A DNA stretch of 64,000 bases from Oscillospiraceae bacterium (GCA_020025295.1 JAHHSJ010000003.1:1-64000), one strand, 5' to 3'; shown: positions 7,467-16,186, numbered from the stretch's first letter. Program-made: numbers and translations. Notes: generated from the letters alone by a model not told the origin.

Positions 7467-7501
7467 AAAAATGCGGCAGGGAGTTTCCCTGCCGCATTTT
7501 T
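7467..7501. terminator. Bidirectional terminator
   Basis: AAAAATGCGGCAGGGA and TCCCTGCCGCATTTTT arms around a short loop, between the convergent tRNA-editing and DUF1292 genes; its right foot touches the DUF1292 stop codon at 7501-7503. Confidence 0.9.
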
Positions 7502-7797
7502 CAGATCAGCGGTGCTGCCTTTTCGATTTCCTCCGGGGTGTGGGTGGAAATATAATTGATAAATCCCTGCACCACATTCCGGTCGGCATCTCCCTCCAGC
7601 GGGAAGATCCTCGTAAGATCGTCGGGATCGTACCGGCAGGCGGAAAGAGATATTGGGGCATCCGTGCCCAGCTCATCCGGTGTGTAAAGCATATAGTTTG
7701 CATTGGTCTCCTGAGAATAGAAGGTGAACAGCACCTGCATAGTCACATCCCCTTCAGGGGTGTGCATGATAAAAGTCATTTCTCTTTCGTCACTCAT
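7501..7797 (-). CDS. DUF1292 family protein
   Basis: A 98-residue acidic cytosolic protein of the DUF1292 family, which is common in Bacillota and has no settled function. Visible family traits are the opening segment MTFIMHTPEGDVTMQVLFTF, the ETNANYMLYTPDE core and the acidic middle. Its start overlaps the proC stop by four bases (ATGA, 7794-7797), so the two are translationally coupled. Confidence 0.8.
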   Translation of the reverse strand: MSDEREMTFIMHTPEGDVTMQVLFTFYSQETNANYMLYTPDELGTDAPISLSACRYDPDDLTRIFPLEGDADRNVVQGFINYISTHTPEEIEKAAPLI

Positions 7798-8594
7798 TTG
7801 ATAAACTCCTTATTTTTCTCGTATGCGGCAACAACCGCTTCCATCATTGCGCTCTCCATGCCGCCGTTTTTCAGCGCTCGAACTCCCTGAATGGTTGTGC
7901 CGCCGGGAGAACAAACAGCATCCTTCAGCTGACCAGGATGGAGTCCGGTCTGCCGCAAAAGCTCTGCGGTGCCGGCCATGGTTTCCACGGCATAGGTCAG
8001 CGCCTTGTCCCGAGGCAGTCCGCAGGCCACGCCGCCGTCTGCCAGCGCTTCCGCCACCAGACAGAGGAACGCAGGGCCGCATCCCGCCACCACACTGCCT
8101 GCATCAATCAAATGCTCCGGCAGACGGTCAAAGGCACCGGCACCTGCCATGAGATCCAGAAACTCATCCAGATCCTCCTGCCGGACAAAGCTGTTGGCTT
8201 CGTAAAGGGTCATTCCCCTGCCCACGCTGGAAGGTGTATTGGGCATGATCCGGATCACGGGGTACGCTGCATCCACCAGATTTCCGATGTGCTCCATGGT
8301 CAGCCCTGCCGCCATAGACACCAAAACCGCATCTCTTCGCTCTGCCAGCAAAGGTTTCAGCTGAGAGACAACCGCATCCATATACTGCGGCTTCACGCCC
8401 AGCATGATGAATTTTGCTTTCCTTGCAATAGTTTCATTGTCAGAAGCCACTACCCCATGCTCCGCCGCAAATTTTTCTGCGTGCTCGGGGTGGAGACTGG
8501 AAACCAGAATTTCATCACCGGGAACTTTTTTGACCGCTGCCGTTGCCAAAGCGCCGCCCATATTTCCGATTCCGATAAAGCCGAATTTCGACAT
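7794..8594 (-). CDS. proC: Pyrroline-5-carboxylate reductase
   Basis: A 266-residue cytosolic enzyme that reduces pyrroline 5-carboxylate to proline with NAD(P)H, the last step of proline synthesis. The Rossmann motif GFIGIGNMGGAL is at residues 5-16, IRIMPNTPSSVGRGM near 115-129, and the C-terminal dimer helix with the signature CSPGGTTIQGVRAL near 229-242. Length and motifs match the family throughout. GGAGGAA precedes the ATG at 8594. It is coupled to DUF1292 by an ATGA overlap. Confidence 0.95.
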   Translation of the reverse strand: MSKFGFIGIGNMGGALATAAVKKVPGDEILVSSLHPEHAEKFAAEHGVVASDNETIARKAKFIMLGVKPQYMDAVVSQLKPLLAERRDAVLVSMAAGLTMEHIGNLVDAAYPVIRIMPNTPSSVGRGMTLYEANSFVRQEDLDEFLDLMAGAGAFDRLPEHLIDAGSVVAGCGPAFLCLVAEALADGGVACGLPRDKALTYAVETMAGTAELLRQTGLHPGQLKDAVCSPGGTTIQGVRALKNGGMESAMMEAVVAAYEKNKEFIK

Positions 8595-8726
8595 ATAGAT
8601 TCCTCCGAATTTTTTCTTCTATCATAGCAATCTTCTTGAGAAATTGCAATCCGCTTGTGCAAATCTCCCGGCAACGCACAGTCTCAAGCCTGTCAGCCAC
8701 TCCCCCTGTACATGAAATATTCACAA

Positions 8727-8746
8727 ATAATCTATATCTGGTTTAT
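8727..8746. promoter_or_regulatory. MarR-type operator 4 (upstream of marR -10)
   Basis: ATAATCTATATCTGGTTTAT; its reverse complement matches operator 3 (8779-8798) at 16 of 20 positions. It sits over the -35 region of the marR promoter. Confidence 0.5.
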
Positions 8747-8766
8747 GAATTTTCACCAAACCCGAG

Positions 8767-8772
8767 TATAAT
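8767..8772 (+). promoter_or_regulatory. marR operon -10 element
   Basis: TATAAT flanked by two operator-like repeats. The -35 is weak (a TTATGA-like sequence about 18 bases upstream). Confidence 0.55.
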
Positions 8773-8778
8773 ATAAAA

Positions 8779-8798
8779 ATAGTTCAGATATAGACTAT
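8779..8798. promoter_or_regulatory. MarR-type operator 3 (marR +1 region)
   Basis: ATAGTTCAGATATAGACTAT with arms ATAGT and ACTAT, immediately downstream of the -10 and so placed to block initiation. It shares a TAGTYCANATAYAGACTA-like core with operators 1 and 2. Confidence 0.7.
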
Positions 8799-8829
8799 CT
8801 ATTATTGAAGTTGCAAGGAGACATGGAGG

Positions 8830-9273
8830 ATGAATATTTCCACTCTGCTTTCATTTACAACCAAAATTGAAGGGGCATACGAAGTCATGCGCCAGCCGCT
8901 TCTCAACGAGTTTGAGATGTCAAAAACATCTTTTGATATTTTGATGTTTTTGTCCAATAATCCGGACCGCTACACCGCAAAAGAAATCAGCACCACAAGA
9001 AACATCAAGGCAAATGTTGTTTCTCTGCATGTGGAAAAGCTGGTAAATGACGGTTATCTCCAGCGCCAGAGCGTAGAGGGAGATCGGCGAAAAGTCCGTC
9101 TTGTTTATACAGAGAAGGCTCAGCCCATTATCGAAAAGGGTCGTGAACTGCAGCGCAATTTCTGTATTTCCATGATGGAAGGACTGACGGAGGAGGATCT
9201 GGCGAGCTTTAAGCACTGTTTCCAGGTCATTGCGGAAAATGCAGATCTGCTTCATGGCAGAAAGATGCCGTAA
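8830..9273 (+). CDS. MarR-family transcriptional repressor
   Basis: A 147-residue winged-helix regulator. The recognition-helix area YTAKEISTTRNIKANVVSLHVEKL (residues about 52-75) and the wing GYLQRQSVEGDRRKVRLVYTEKA (about 79-101, with the DRR tip that contacts the minor groove) are typical of MarR. It is first in an operon with two ABC exporter genes and a kinase-like gene. Inverted repeats at its own promoter and at the VOC promoter 2.5 kb upstream suggest it represses both. A MarR repressor released by a toxic ligand is the simplest model. AAGGAG at 8815-8820 supports the ATG at 8830. Confidence 0.9.
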   Translation: MNISTLLSFTTKIEGAYEVMRQPLLNEFEMSKTSFDILMFLSNNPDRYTAKEISTTRNIKANVVSLHVEKLVNDGYLQRQSVEGDRRKVRLVYTEKAQPIIEKGRELQRNFCISMMEGLTEEDLASFKHCFQVIAENADLLHGRKMP

Positions 9274-9293
9274 AATAAGGGAGGAATTTATAT

Positions 9294-11054
9294 ATGCTGA
9301 AACTGCTGAAAAGAATGCGTCTCAGAGAGATCATCATGTGCCTGATTTGTGCAGTGCTTCTTCTGGGACAGATTTATTTTGATTTAAAGCTGCCGGATTT
9401 CATGAGTGAACTGACGGTTTTAATTCAGACGCCCGGGAGCCAGATAACCGATGTTTGGCTTACCGGCGGAAAAATGCTTCTGTGCACACTGGTAAGTGCT
9501 GTGCTGTGTATTGCCTGCGGTTATCTGGCCGCAAAGGCCGCTTCCGGCTTCACTTACGGAGTGCGCAGTGACCTCTTTACCCATGTATCGGCTCTCGGTC
9601 AGCAGGAAATGCTTGGCTTCTCTGTGCCCAGTCTCATTACCCGTACAACCAACGACATTACGCAGGTCCAGATGGTCATTGCCATGGGTCTGCAGGCACT
9701 CATCAAATCCCCTGTTATGGCAGTCTGGGCGGTTTTCAAAATTCTGGGCAAGAGCTGGGAACTGTCTGCCATCACCGCAGGCTTTGTGGTTGCCATCTGT
9801 CTTTCCGTTACCCTGATTATTGCATCTGTCGTCCCCCGTTTCCGTATAGTACAGCGGCTGACCGATAAGCTCAACCGAATTGCACGGGAGAACCTGACAG
9901 GCATCAATGTGGTACACGCCTTTAACGCCGAGGACTACCAGAACGAAAAATTTGACCAGACCAACATCAAAATGAAAGCCACGCAGTTAAAGAACCAGCG
10001 CACTTTTGCAGGCTTGCAGCCGATTATGGGTCTTGGTATGAACGGTCTGTCTCTTTGCATCTTCTGGGTGGGCGCAGCGCTGCTAAGCGCCATGCCTGCG
10101 GCAAATGCAGCAGGAAGACTTACCATGTTCAGCGACATCATGGTATTCAGCACCTATGCTACCTATGTCGTTATGTCCTTTATGATGCTTGTTATGATCT
10201 TCATGCTTCTGCCGCCGGCAGAGGTTTCCGCAGAGCGAATCAATCAGGTACTGAACACGAAGCCCGCCATTCAGGAAGGTACCAAGGAGCAGGGACTCGA
10301 GACCGGTACTGTGGAATTCAGAAATGTGACTTTCCGCTATCCCGGTGCAGCCGATGACGATCTCTCAGATGTGAGCTTCAAGGTAAACAAAGGAGAAACG
10401 CTGGCAATCATCGGTGCCACCGGCAGCGGCAAGACAACTCTCGTCAGCCTTATCGCCCGTTTTTACGATGCGACTCAGGGCGAAGTGCTGGTGGACGGAG
10501 TCAATGTAAAGGACTACACCTTTGATGCCCTTTATAATAAGCTGGGCTATGTGACCCAGAAAGCAGTCATGTTCTCCGGCTCTGTTGCGGAAAATGTAGC
10601 TTTTGGTGAGAGTCTGACCGAAACTACAGCGGAAGATATAGAAAAGGCAATTTCTCTGGCTCAGGCCTCCGAATTTGTAGGAAAGATGGAAGGCGGCACC
10701 GCTCACAGAATCGCTCAGGGCGGCCGGAATGTGTCCGGCGGTCAGAAGCAGCGTCTTTCCATTGCCCGTGCTCTGGCAAGAAAGCCGGAAATTCTCGTGT
10801 TTGATGACTCCTTCTCTGCCCTTGACTACCGAACCGATGCCGTGCTCCGTGCAGGTCTTACGAAGGAGCTTTCCGATACCACCAAGGTAATCGTTGCCCA
10901 GCGAATCAGCACCATTCGTCATGCAGATCAGATTCTTGTGATGGATGAGGGCAGAGTGGTCGGTGACGGTACCCATGAAGAACTGATAAAGAATTGCCCC
11001 GTATACCGTGAGATTGCCAAGTCCCAGCTTTCCGAAGCGGAACTGGCTCAGTAA
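9294..11054 (+). CDS. ABC exporter half-transporter, subunit A
   Basis: A 586-residue fusion of a six-helix membrane domain (about 1-330) and an ATPase domain (about 345-575) of the multidrug/lipid exporter class. The P-loop GATGSGKTT is near residue 373 and the signature VSGGQKQR near 479. The Walker B reads LVFDDSFSALD near 503, with Asp where the catalytic Glu normally stands, so this subunit should carry the non-hydrolysing site. It starts 20 bases after marR and ends 14 bases before the second half-transporter, with which it should form a heterodimer. Export of a drug or peptide is inferred from the MarR control. Confidence 0.92.
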   Translation: MLKLLKRMRLREIIMCLICAVLLLGQIYFDLKLPDFMSELTVLIQTPGSQITDVWLTGGKMLLCTLVSAVLCIACGYLAAKAASGFTYGVRSDLFTHVSALGQQEMLGFSVPSLITRTTNDITQVQMVIAMGLQALIKSPVMAVWAVFKILGKSWELSAITAGFVVAICLSVTLIIASVVPRFRIVQRLTDKLNRIARENLTGINVVHAFNAEDYQNEKFDQTNIKMKATQLKNQRTFAGLQPIMGLGMNGLSLCIFWVGAALLSAMPAANAAGRLTMFSDIMVFSTYATYVVMSFMMLVMIFMLLPPAEVSAERINQVLNTKPAIQEGTKEQGLETGTVEFRNVTFRYPGAADDDLSDVSFKVNKGETLAIIGATGSGKTTLVSLIARFYDATQGEVLVDGVNVKDYTFDALYNKLGYVTQKAVMFSGSVAENVAFGESLTETTAEDIEKAISLAQASEFVGKMEGGTAHRIAQGGRNVSGGQKQRLSIARALARKPEILVFDDSFSALDYRTDAVLRAGLTKELSDTTKVIVAQRISTIRHADQILVMDEGRVVGDGTHEELIKNCPVYREIAKSQLSEAELAQ

Positions 11055-11068
11055 AGGAAGTGGTGCTT

Positions 11069-12829
11069 ATGAAGAAAAAAAATATGTTTTCCTCCCTCGG
11101 GAAGGTCTTTAAGTACATGAAAAGCAAGGTACCTATGATTGTCTTTGCCATGATTTTAGCAATCTGCGGTGCAACCCTGACCATTGTGGGACCCGGAAAA
11201 ATCGGTGAAATCACAAATCTGATGGAGGCCGGACTCTACGGAAACATGGATCTTGCCGCCATTGCAAGAATCGGAATTTTCCTTGCGGTCATCTACACCG
11301 CAAGTGCACTTTTTACATTCACCCAGCACTTTATCATGGCTACAATCACGCTGGATACCTCCAAGAAAATGCGTGGAGATCTTGTGGAGAAAATCAACCG
11401 TGTTCCCATGAGCTATTTTAACCGCACCTCTCAGGGCGATGTGCTCAGCCGGATTACAAACGATGTTCATACCCTCCAGCAGGGTCTTTCCAACAGTATG
11501 CCCAACATCATCAGCGCCGGCGCTCAGTTTTTAGGATGCCTCGTTATGATGTTTGTAACTGAGTGGCGTCTGGCAATCTGCGTGCTGACAGTTACCTTCC
11601 TTGGTATGATGATGCTGATGCTGGTAATGAGCCGCTCTCAGAAATACTTTATTGCACGGCAGGAAAACCTCGGTGCCTTAAACGGCTTTGTTGAGGAAAT
11701 GTACTCCGGCCATGAGGTTCTGAGGATTTCAAGAGCCGGCAAGAAAGTTAACAGCCGTTTCGCTCAGCTGAATGAAGCCGTTTACGATTCCAACTGGAAA
11801 TCCCAGTTTCTCTCCGGCATTATGCAGCCCATGATGACCGTTATGGGCAACATCGGCTATGCGGTGGTCTGCGTGGTAGGTGCAACGCTTACCATGAACG
11901 GCACCATTCCCTTTGGTGTCATTATCTCCTTCGTCCTGTATGTACGCCTGTTTACGGCTCCCCTGACCCAAATTGCACAGGGTATGACCAATCTGCAAAC
12001 GGCCTCCGCCTCTGCAAATCGTATTTTTGAACTGCTGGAAAGCGAAGAGTTGTCTGACGAGAGCCACAAGCAGGCAAAAGTTGAGACGGTAAAAGGCGCT
12101 GTTTCCTTTGACCATGTCCATTTCAGCTATCCCGACACACCGGATAAAGTCATCATTAAGGACTTTTCCGCTCATATTCATCCGGGTCAAAAAGTAGCCA
12201 TTGTCGGCCCCACCGGTGCCGGTAAGACAACCATGGTCAATCTGCTGATGCGTTTCTTTGAAATCAACAGCGGCTCCATTTCCATTGACGGTGTCCCCAC
12301 CTCTCAGCTGAAACGGGAGAATATCCATGAGCTGTTCAGCATGGTTTTGCAGGATACCTGGCTCTTCGAGGGAACGGTTCGGGAAAACCTTGTGTACAAC
12401 ATGAAGAACATTTCCGATGCGGATCTGGAAAGAGTGTGCAAGGCCTGCGGCCTGTCCCACTTTGTCCACTCGCTGCCCAACGGTTTTGATACGGAGCTAT
12501 CCGACAGCACTACCATTTCCGCCGGTCAGAAACAGCTGCTGACCATTGCCCGTGCCATGCTGCAAAACAGCCCCATGCTGATTCTGGACGAGGCCACTTC
12601 TTCTGTGGATACCCGTACCGAAGTAATTATCCAGCGGGCTATGGATGCACTTACCAAAGGCCGGACCAGTTTTGTGATCGCTCACCGCCTCTCCACCATT
12701 AAAAATGCAGATATGATTCTTGTAATGAAAGACGGCGATGTAATCGAAAGCGGCAACCATGAAACGCTGATGGAAAAAGGCGGATTCTATTGCGATCTAT
12801 ATAACAGTCAATTTGAAAAAGCGGTGTAA
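11069..12829 (+). CDS. ABC exporter half-transporter, subunit B
   Basis: A 586-residue partner of subunit A with the same order: six-helix domain (about 15-320) then ATPase. The P-loop GPTGAGKTT is near residue 379 and the Walker B LILDEATSSVD near 504 is complete, but the signature is ISAGQKQL instead of LSGGQ. Together with subunit A this gives one normal ATP site and one degenerate site, the hallmark of heterodimeric exporters such as BmrCD or TM287/288. The ATG at 11069 is chosen over GTG at 11060 because AAAGGAAG ends eight bases before it. Confidence 0.92.
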   Translation: MKKKNMFSSLGKVFKYMKSKVPMIVFAMILAICGATLTIVGPGKIGEITNLMEAGLYGNMDLAAIARIGIFLAVIYTASALFTFTQHFIMATITLDTSKKMRGDLVEKINRVPMSYFNRTSQGDVLSRITNDVHTLQQGLSNSMPNIISAGAQFLGCLVMMFVTEWRLAICVLTVTFLGMMMLMLVMSRSQKYFIARQENLGALNGFVEEMYSGHEVLRISRAGKKVNSRFAQLNEAVYDSNWKSQFLSGIMQPMMTVMGNIGYAVVCVVGATLTMNGTIPFGVIISFVLYVRLFTAPLTQIAQGMTNLQTASASANRIFELLESEELSDESHKQAKVETVKGAVSFDHVHFSYPDTPDKVIIKDFSAHIHPGQKVAIVGPTGAGKTTMVNLLMRFFEINSGSISIDGVPTSQLKRENIHELFSMVLQDTWLFEGTVRENLVYNMKNISDADLERVCKACGLSHFVHSLPNGFDTELSDSTTISAGQKQLLTIARAMLQNSPMLILDEATSSVDTRTEVIIQRAMDALTKGRTSFVIAHRLSTIKNADMILVMKDGDVIESGNHETLMEKGGFYCDLYNSQFEKAV

Positions 12830-12841
12830 GGAGGTATTCGG

Positions 12842-13444
12842 ATGAATGTACGCTATATTACCATAGAACGGGAATTTGGCAGCGGTGGAACGCAAATTGC
12901 CTCGGAAGCTGCAAAAAAGTGCGGCATTGCCAGCTATGGCAGAGAGATCATGGAGACCGTTGCAAAAGAGCAGAATGTGTCTGTTAAAACTCTGGAAGAA
13001 TATGAGGAAAGTGTATCCGGAAGTTTCCTGTATTCCTTGTTTGTTATGACACAGTCTCAGACCGGAGATCCTGACCTTTTGTCTCCGGAAGCGAAGCTCT
13101 ATGTTGCAGAAACCCGTGTCATCAAGCATCTGGCCCAGCAAGGCCCCGGTATTTTTGTAGGCCACTGCGCATCGGAGGCGCTCAAGGATCAGGATGGCGT
13201 TCTGCGTGTCTTTATTCGTGCAAGCGAAGAAGAGAAAGAAAAACGCGCCATTCAGGATTACGGCATTCCTGAAAATCAGGTGGCAGCAGTCTGCCGCAAA
13301 TTCAATCGCAAGCGTGCAAATTACTATTCCTTCTGCACCAGGAAAAAGTGGAACGACCTCAGCAATTACGATATCGTTCTGGATAGCTCCAGACTTGGAA
13401 TCGACAGCTGTGCGGCAGTACTTTCTGCGCTGTATACGGGATAA
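12842..13444 (+). CDS. Cytidylate-kinase-like family protein
   Basis: A 200-residue P-loop protein of the cytidylate-kinase-like family, distinct from the essential Cmk. It opens with ITIEREFGSGGTQIASEAAKKCGI, where the GSGG turn takes the place of a Walker A, and shows the HLAQQGPGIFVGHCASEAL and RVFIRASEEEKEKRAI segments of the family core and lid. The substrate is not known. It is the last gene of the marR-ABC-ABC operon, 12 bases after subunit B with an AAGGAGG site, so it is likely co-made with the exporter. A strong terminator follows. Confidence 0.8.
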   Translation: MNVRYITIEREFGSGGTQIASEAAKKCGIASYGREIMETVAKEQNVSVKTLEEYEESVSGSFLYSLFVMTQSQTGDPDLLSPEAKLYVAETRVIKHLAQQGPGIFVGHCASEALKDQDGVLRVFIRASEEEKEKRAIQDYGIPENQVAAVCRKFNRKRANYYSFCTRKKWNDLSNYDIVLDSSRLGIDSCAAVLSALYTG

Positions 13445-13468
13445 TAAAAAACAGCCTACTCAAGAATT

Positions 13469-13510
13469 AACAGCACCCGGATTTTACACCGGGTGCTGTT
13501 CCTTTTATTT
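13469..13510 (+). terminator. Terminator of the marR-ABC operon
   Basis: Twelve-base arms AACAGCACCCGG and CCGGGTGCTGTT with an eight-base loop, followed by CCTTTTATTTTT. Confidence 0.9.
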
Positions 13511-13539
13511 TTGCAGATATGTATTTATCGGGCATTCAA

Positions 13540-14535
13540 TCATTTCTGATTTTTCCGAATTACCCGCAAAACGGACTCCAGAACACCGTAGCTGACGCCG
13601 GCCACAGGCCAGACAATCCAGCTGTGATCCCATGCGCCGGTAATGAAACTGTAAGCCAGATACACCGCAGTAACCACGCCCCAGTAAATACCGGCAACGG
13701 TACTGTTGCGGCGTTCTTCCCGCTTCCGCTCTCGGGTGTAGTCCTCTTCCTCCAAAAGCAGCTGGAAGGTTCCCCAGACTACACAAGTGCGAACGATACA
13801 CAGGACGCCAATTCCTACCATGAGCAGCAGAGCCGCAACAGCCATTGTCATGGCCCACTCATTTTTCTCTCCCAGCAAGGTTATCACAGTGAACAGGGGT
13901 GTGGGGCACAGCACGCACAGTATAACGCCGCTGATGAGCAGCTGAGTGTGCCGGGCAGCATAGCGGCTCTGTCTCTCCCGAACCATACCGTCCACGCCAT
14001 AAGCCGTCTCCACAGGCTCCTTCTCCAGAAATTCATAAGCATGGAGCTTCAAGCCGCTCTGGATAAACATACCGATGGCCGGTGCCAGTATCAGAAACAA
14101 CAGCAGGCAGCCAAGCCCTGCCGCAAATTCTTCACTGACTGCCAGCTTTCCTGCCTCCTGTGCGCCGGCCAGGAGAATCAGGGGAATTGCGCAGCATATA
14201 CACAGCAGAACGCCCAGAGCAATCCGGCCGCTGGCCGCATCCCGCAGGTGGATGAATTCCACTGCCTGCTCCATGCTGACACGGCGGATCTGGCTGCCGT
14301 CTTCCGGTTCCGTTTCCGGTGTACATTCTGGCTGCTCCTGATCGTCCTTAATTAAGTAATCCGTGGTCACGCCAAACAGCTGGGCCAGCTTCAGCATCCG
14401 CCCCAAATCCGGCATAGACAAGGCTCCCTCCCATTTGGAAATGGTCTGGCGGCTCACATCCAGCTTCTCTGCCAGTTCCTCCTGAGACCATCCGTTTTTC
14501 TTTCGCAAGTCAATGAGTTTATCTGCAAAGATCAT
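13540..14535 (-). CDS. XRE-family HTH protein with six membrane segments
   Basis: A 331-residue protein. Residues 1-65 are a Cro/CI-type helix-turn-helix (LRKKNGWSQEELAEKLDVSR then QTISKWEGALSMPD), followed by an acidic linker (about 68-85) and a membrane domain of six hydrophobic segments from about residue 105 to the end. A DNA-binding domain fused to a multi-pass membrane part suggests a regulator tethered at the membrane, perhaps sensing lipid or envelope state. No partner gene is adjacent. The ATG at 14535 has GGAGGAG upstream and gives the standard N-terminal start MIFADKLIDLRKK. Target genes are unknown. Confidence 0.8.
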   Translation of the reverse strand: MIFADKLIDLRKKNGWSQEELAEKLDVSRQTISKWEGALSMPDLGRMLKLAQLFGVTTDYLIKDDQEQPECTPETEPEDGSQIRRVSMEQAVEFIHLRDAASGRIALGVLLCICCAIPLILLAGAQEAGKLAVSEEFAAGLGCLLLFLILAPAIGMFIQSGLKLHAYEFLEKEPVETAYGVDGMVRERQSRYAARHTQLLISGVILCVLCPTPLFTVITLLGEKNEWAMTMAVAALLLMVGIGVLCIVRTCVVWGTFQLLLEEEDYTRERKREERRNSTVAGIYWGVVTAVYLAYSFITGAWDHSWIVWPVAGVSYGVLESVLRVIRKNQK

Positions 14536-14559
14536 AACACTCTCTCCTCCCGCCCACAT

Positions 14560-14803
14560 ATGCGGGCTGTTTTCTGTCCACAGTATACCTGATTTTCCGG
14601 TGGATGTATAGCAACATAAGGTGACAATTTCATTTCTGCGTGTTTACATTTGCCCGATTTTCCGCAACGCAGGCAAAATTGCTCCGTTACAAAGCTGTTT
14701 TTCTCGAAATTCGGAGGGCACTCCCCTTTTTGCAGATGGCTGCACCGGGCACCCGCTTTTCCATCCGATGCACTGAGCTCCCGCATCATGGAGCTTCTTT
14801 TAT
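14560..14803. other. Intergenic stretch with no assigned gene
   Basis: Between the XRE gene and the amidohydrolase promoter. A minus-strand open frame here is cysteine-rich but has no ribosome site or recognisable family; I see only a possible -10 (TATACT, minus strand) for the XRE gene. Confidence 0.4.
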
Positions 14804-14831
14804 TTGACTTCTTAGCCGCATATGCTAAAAT
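14804..14831 (+). promoter_or_regulatory. Promoter of the amidohydrolase gene
   Basis: TTGACT at 14804-14809, a 16-base spacer, and an extended -10 TGCTAAAAT ending at 14831, about 70 bases before the start codon. Confidence 0.7.
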
Positions 14832-14902
14832 GAAAGGTACCTATATTCACCTGATGCCGGGGTGAATTTTTAAGTCTGTTTTGAGAAAGAAGTGTGTTTG
14901 GC

Positions 14903-16186
14903 ATGAAATTTGTGTTCATCAACGGAATCGTTCTGGATGGATCTGCGGACATGGTTCCGCAAAAAGGTCTTGCTGTATTTGTGAGCGGTGAGAACATTGA
15001 AAAAATCGTCCCGCAGGAGGGAACCTCCTTTGCCGGTTACGAAATAATCGATCTCAAAGGAAAATATCTCATGCCCGGCCTCATTAACCTGCATGTGCAT
15101 CTGCCTTCCAGCGGAAAGCCAAAAAAGAAAGAGAGCGATCCTGCGAAGCTGGTAAAGTTCATGACAAGCACTGCCCTTACCCGCCGGATTCTCTATAAGA
15201 TTTGCGCTTCCATGGCACGGACGCAGCTCATGAGCGGTGTTACCACACTTCGTGCTGTGGGCGGTGTACTGGATGTGGATGCCAGAATTCGGGATGACAT
15301 TCTGGCTGGCAAGCTGCAAGGCCCCCGGATTCTCTCCTCCAATACCGCAATCTCCGTGCCCGGCGGTCATATGGCGGGTTCTGTTGCTTATGCGGCAAGA
15401 AGCACAGAAGAGGCTGTAAAGCTGGTTGACCAGATTGCCAGTGAAAAAGCAGATCTCATCAAGCTGATGATCACCGGCGGTGTTTTGGATGCCAAGGCAA
15501 AGGGAGAACCCGGTGTACTGAAAATGCCGCCTGAAATGGTCAGAGCGGCCTGCGACGAGGCCCATAAACATGGTCTGAAAGTCGCTGCCCATACAGAGAG
15601 TCCCGAAGGCGTCCGGGTGGCATTGGAGAACGGCGTAGATTCCATCGAGCATGGTGCAAAGCCGGATGCAGAAATCATTCGTCTTTTCAAAGAAAAGGGT
15701 GCCTGCAATGTTGTGACTCTTTCCCCCGCCCTCCCCTATGCCCTTTTTGACCGTGCAGTCAGCGGTGCATCCGAGATGGCTCAGTTTAACGGCAATGTAG
15801 TATTTGAGGGCATCATCTCCTGTGCAAAGGAGTGTCTGGCAAATGACATTCCCGTAGGTCTTGGCACCGATACCGGCTGCCCGTACATCACCCATTACGA
15901 TATGTGGAGAGAGGTAAACTATTTCCACAAGTACTGCGGCGTCTCCAACGCCTTTGCCCTTTACACCGCCACAAAGCGCAATGCTGAGCTGGTGGGTCTG
16001 GGCAGCAAAACAGGCACCGTAGAGGCCGGCAAGGCAGCCGATCTGATCGTCACCGCCGAAAATCCGCTGGATGATCTGAAGGCTCTGCGGAATGTATCCA
16101 TGGTCATGGCAAGAGGCAGCCTCATTGCCAATCCGCATGTCAAAAAGATGGCAAATGTGGAAACTGAGCTGAATAAATTCCTGTAA
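14903..16186 (+). CDS. Metal-dependent amidohydrolase (imidazolonepropionase/prolidase-like)
   Basis: A 427-residue amidohydrolase-superfamily enzyme. Metal-site motifs run in order: NLHVHLP near residue 58 (HxH), the DLIKLMITGG segment near 190 with the lysine that may be carbamylated, KVAAHTES near 228, SIEHGA near 249 and LGTDTG near 320 with the catalytic Asp. The pattern matches the branch that includes prolidase-like dipeptidases and imidazolonepropionase-related enzymes; the real substrate (Xaa-Pro or another amide) cannot be told. No signal peptide, so cytosolic. It has its own promoter. GTG at 14894 is an alternative start; ATG 14903 gives the family-like MKFVFINGIVLDG. Confidence 0.85.
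   Translation: MKFVFINGIVLDGSADMVPQKGLAVFVSGENIEKIVPQEGTSFAGYEIIDLKGKYLMPGLINLHVHLPSSGKPKKKESDPAKLVKFMTSTALTRRILYKICASMARTQLMSGVTTLRAVGGVLDVDARIRDDILAGKLQGPRILSSNTAISVPGGHMAGSVAYAARSTEEAVKLVDQIASEKADLIKLMITGGVLDAKAKGEPGVLKMPPEMVRAACDEAHKHGLKVAAHTESPEGVRVALENGVDSIEHGAKPDAEIIRLFKEKGACNVVTLSPALPYALFDRAVSGASEMAQFNGNVVFEGIISCAKECLANDIPVGLGTDTGCPYITHYDMWREVNYFHKYCGVSNAFALYTATKRNAELVGLGSKTGTVEAGKAADLIVTAENPLDDLKALRNVSMVMARGSLIANPHVKKMANVETELNKFL

Noticed and set aside
14532..14789. A small cysteine-rich minus-strand frame before the XRE gene
   Set aside because: No ribosome site, no family, and it overlaps the XRE start region; likely chance.
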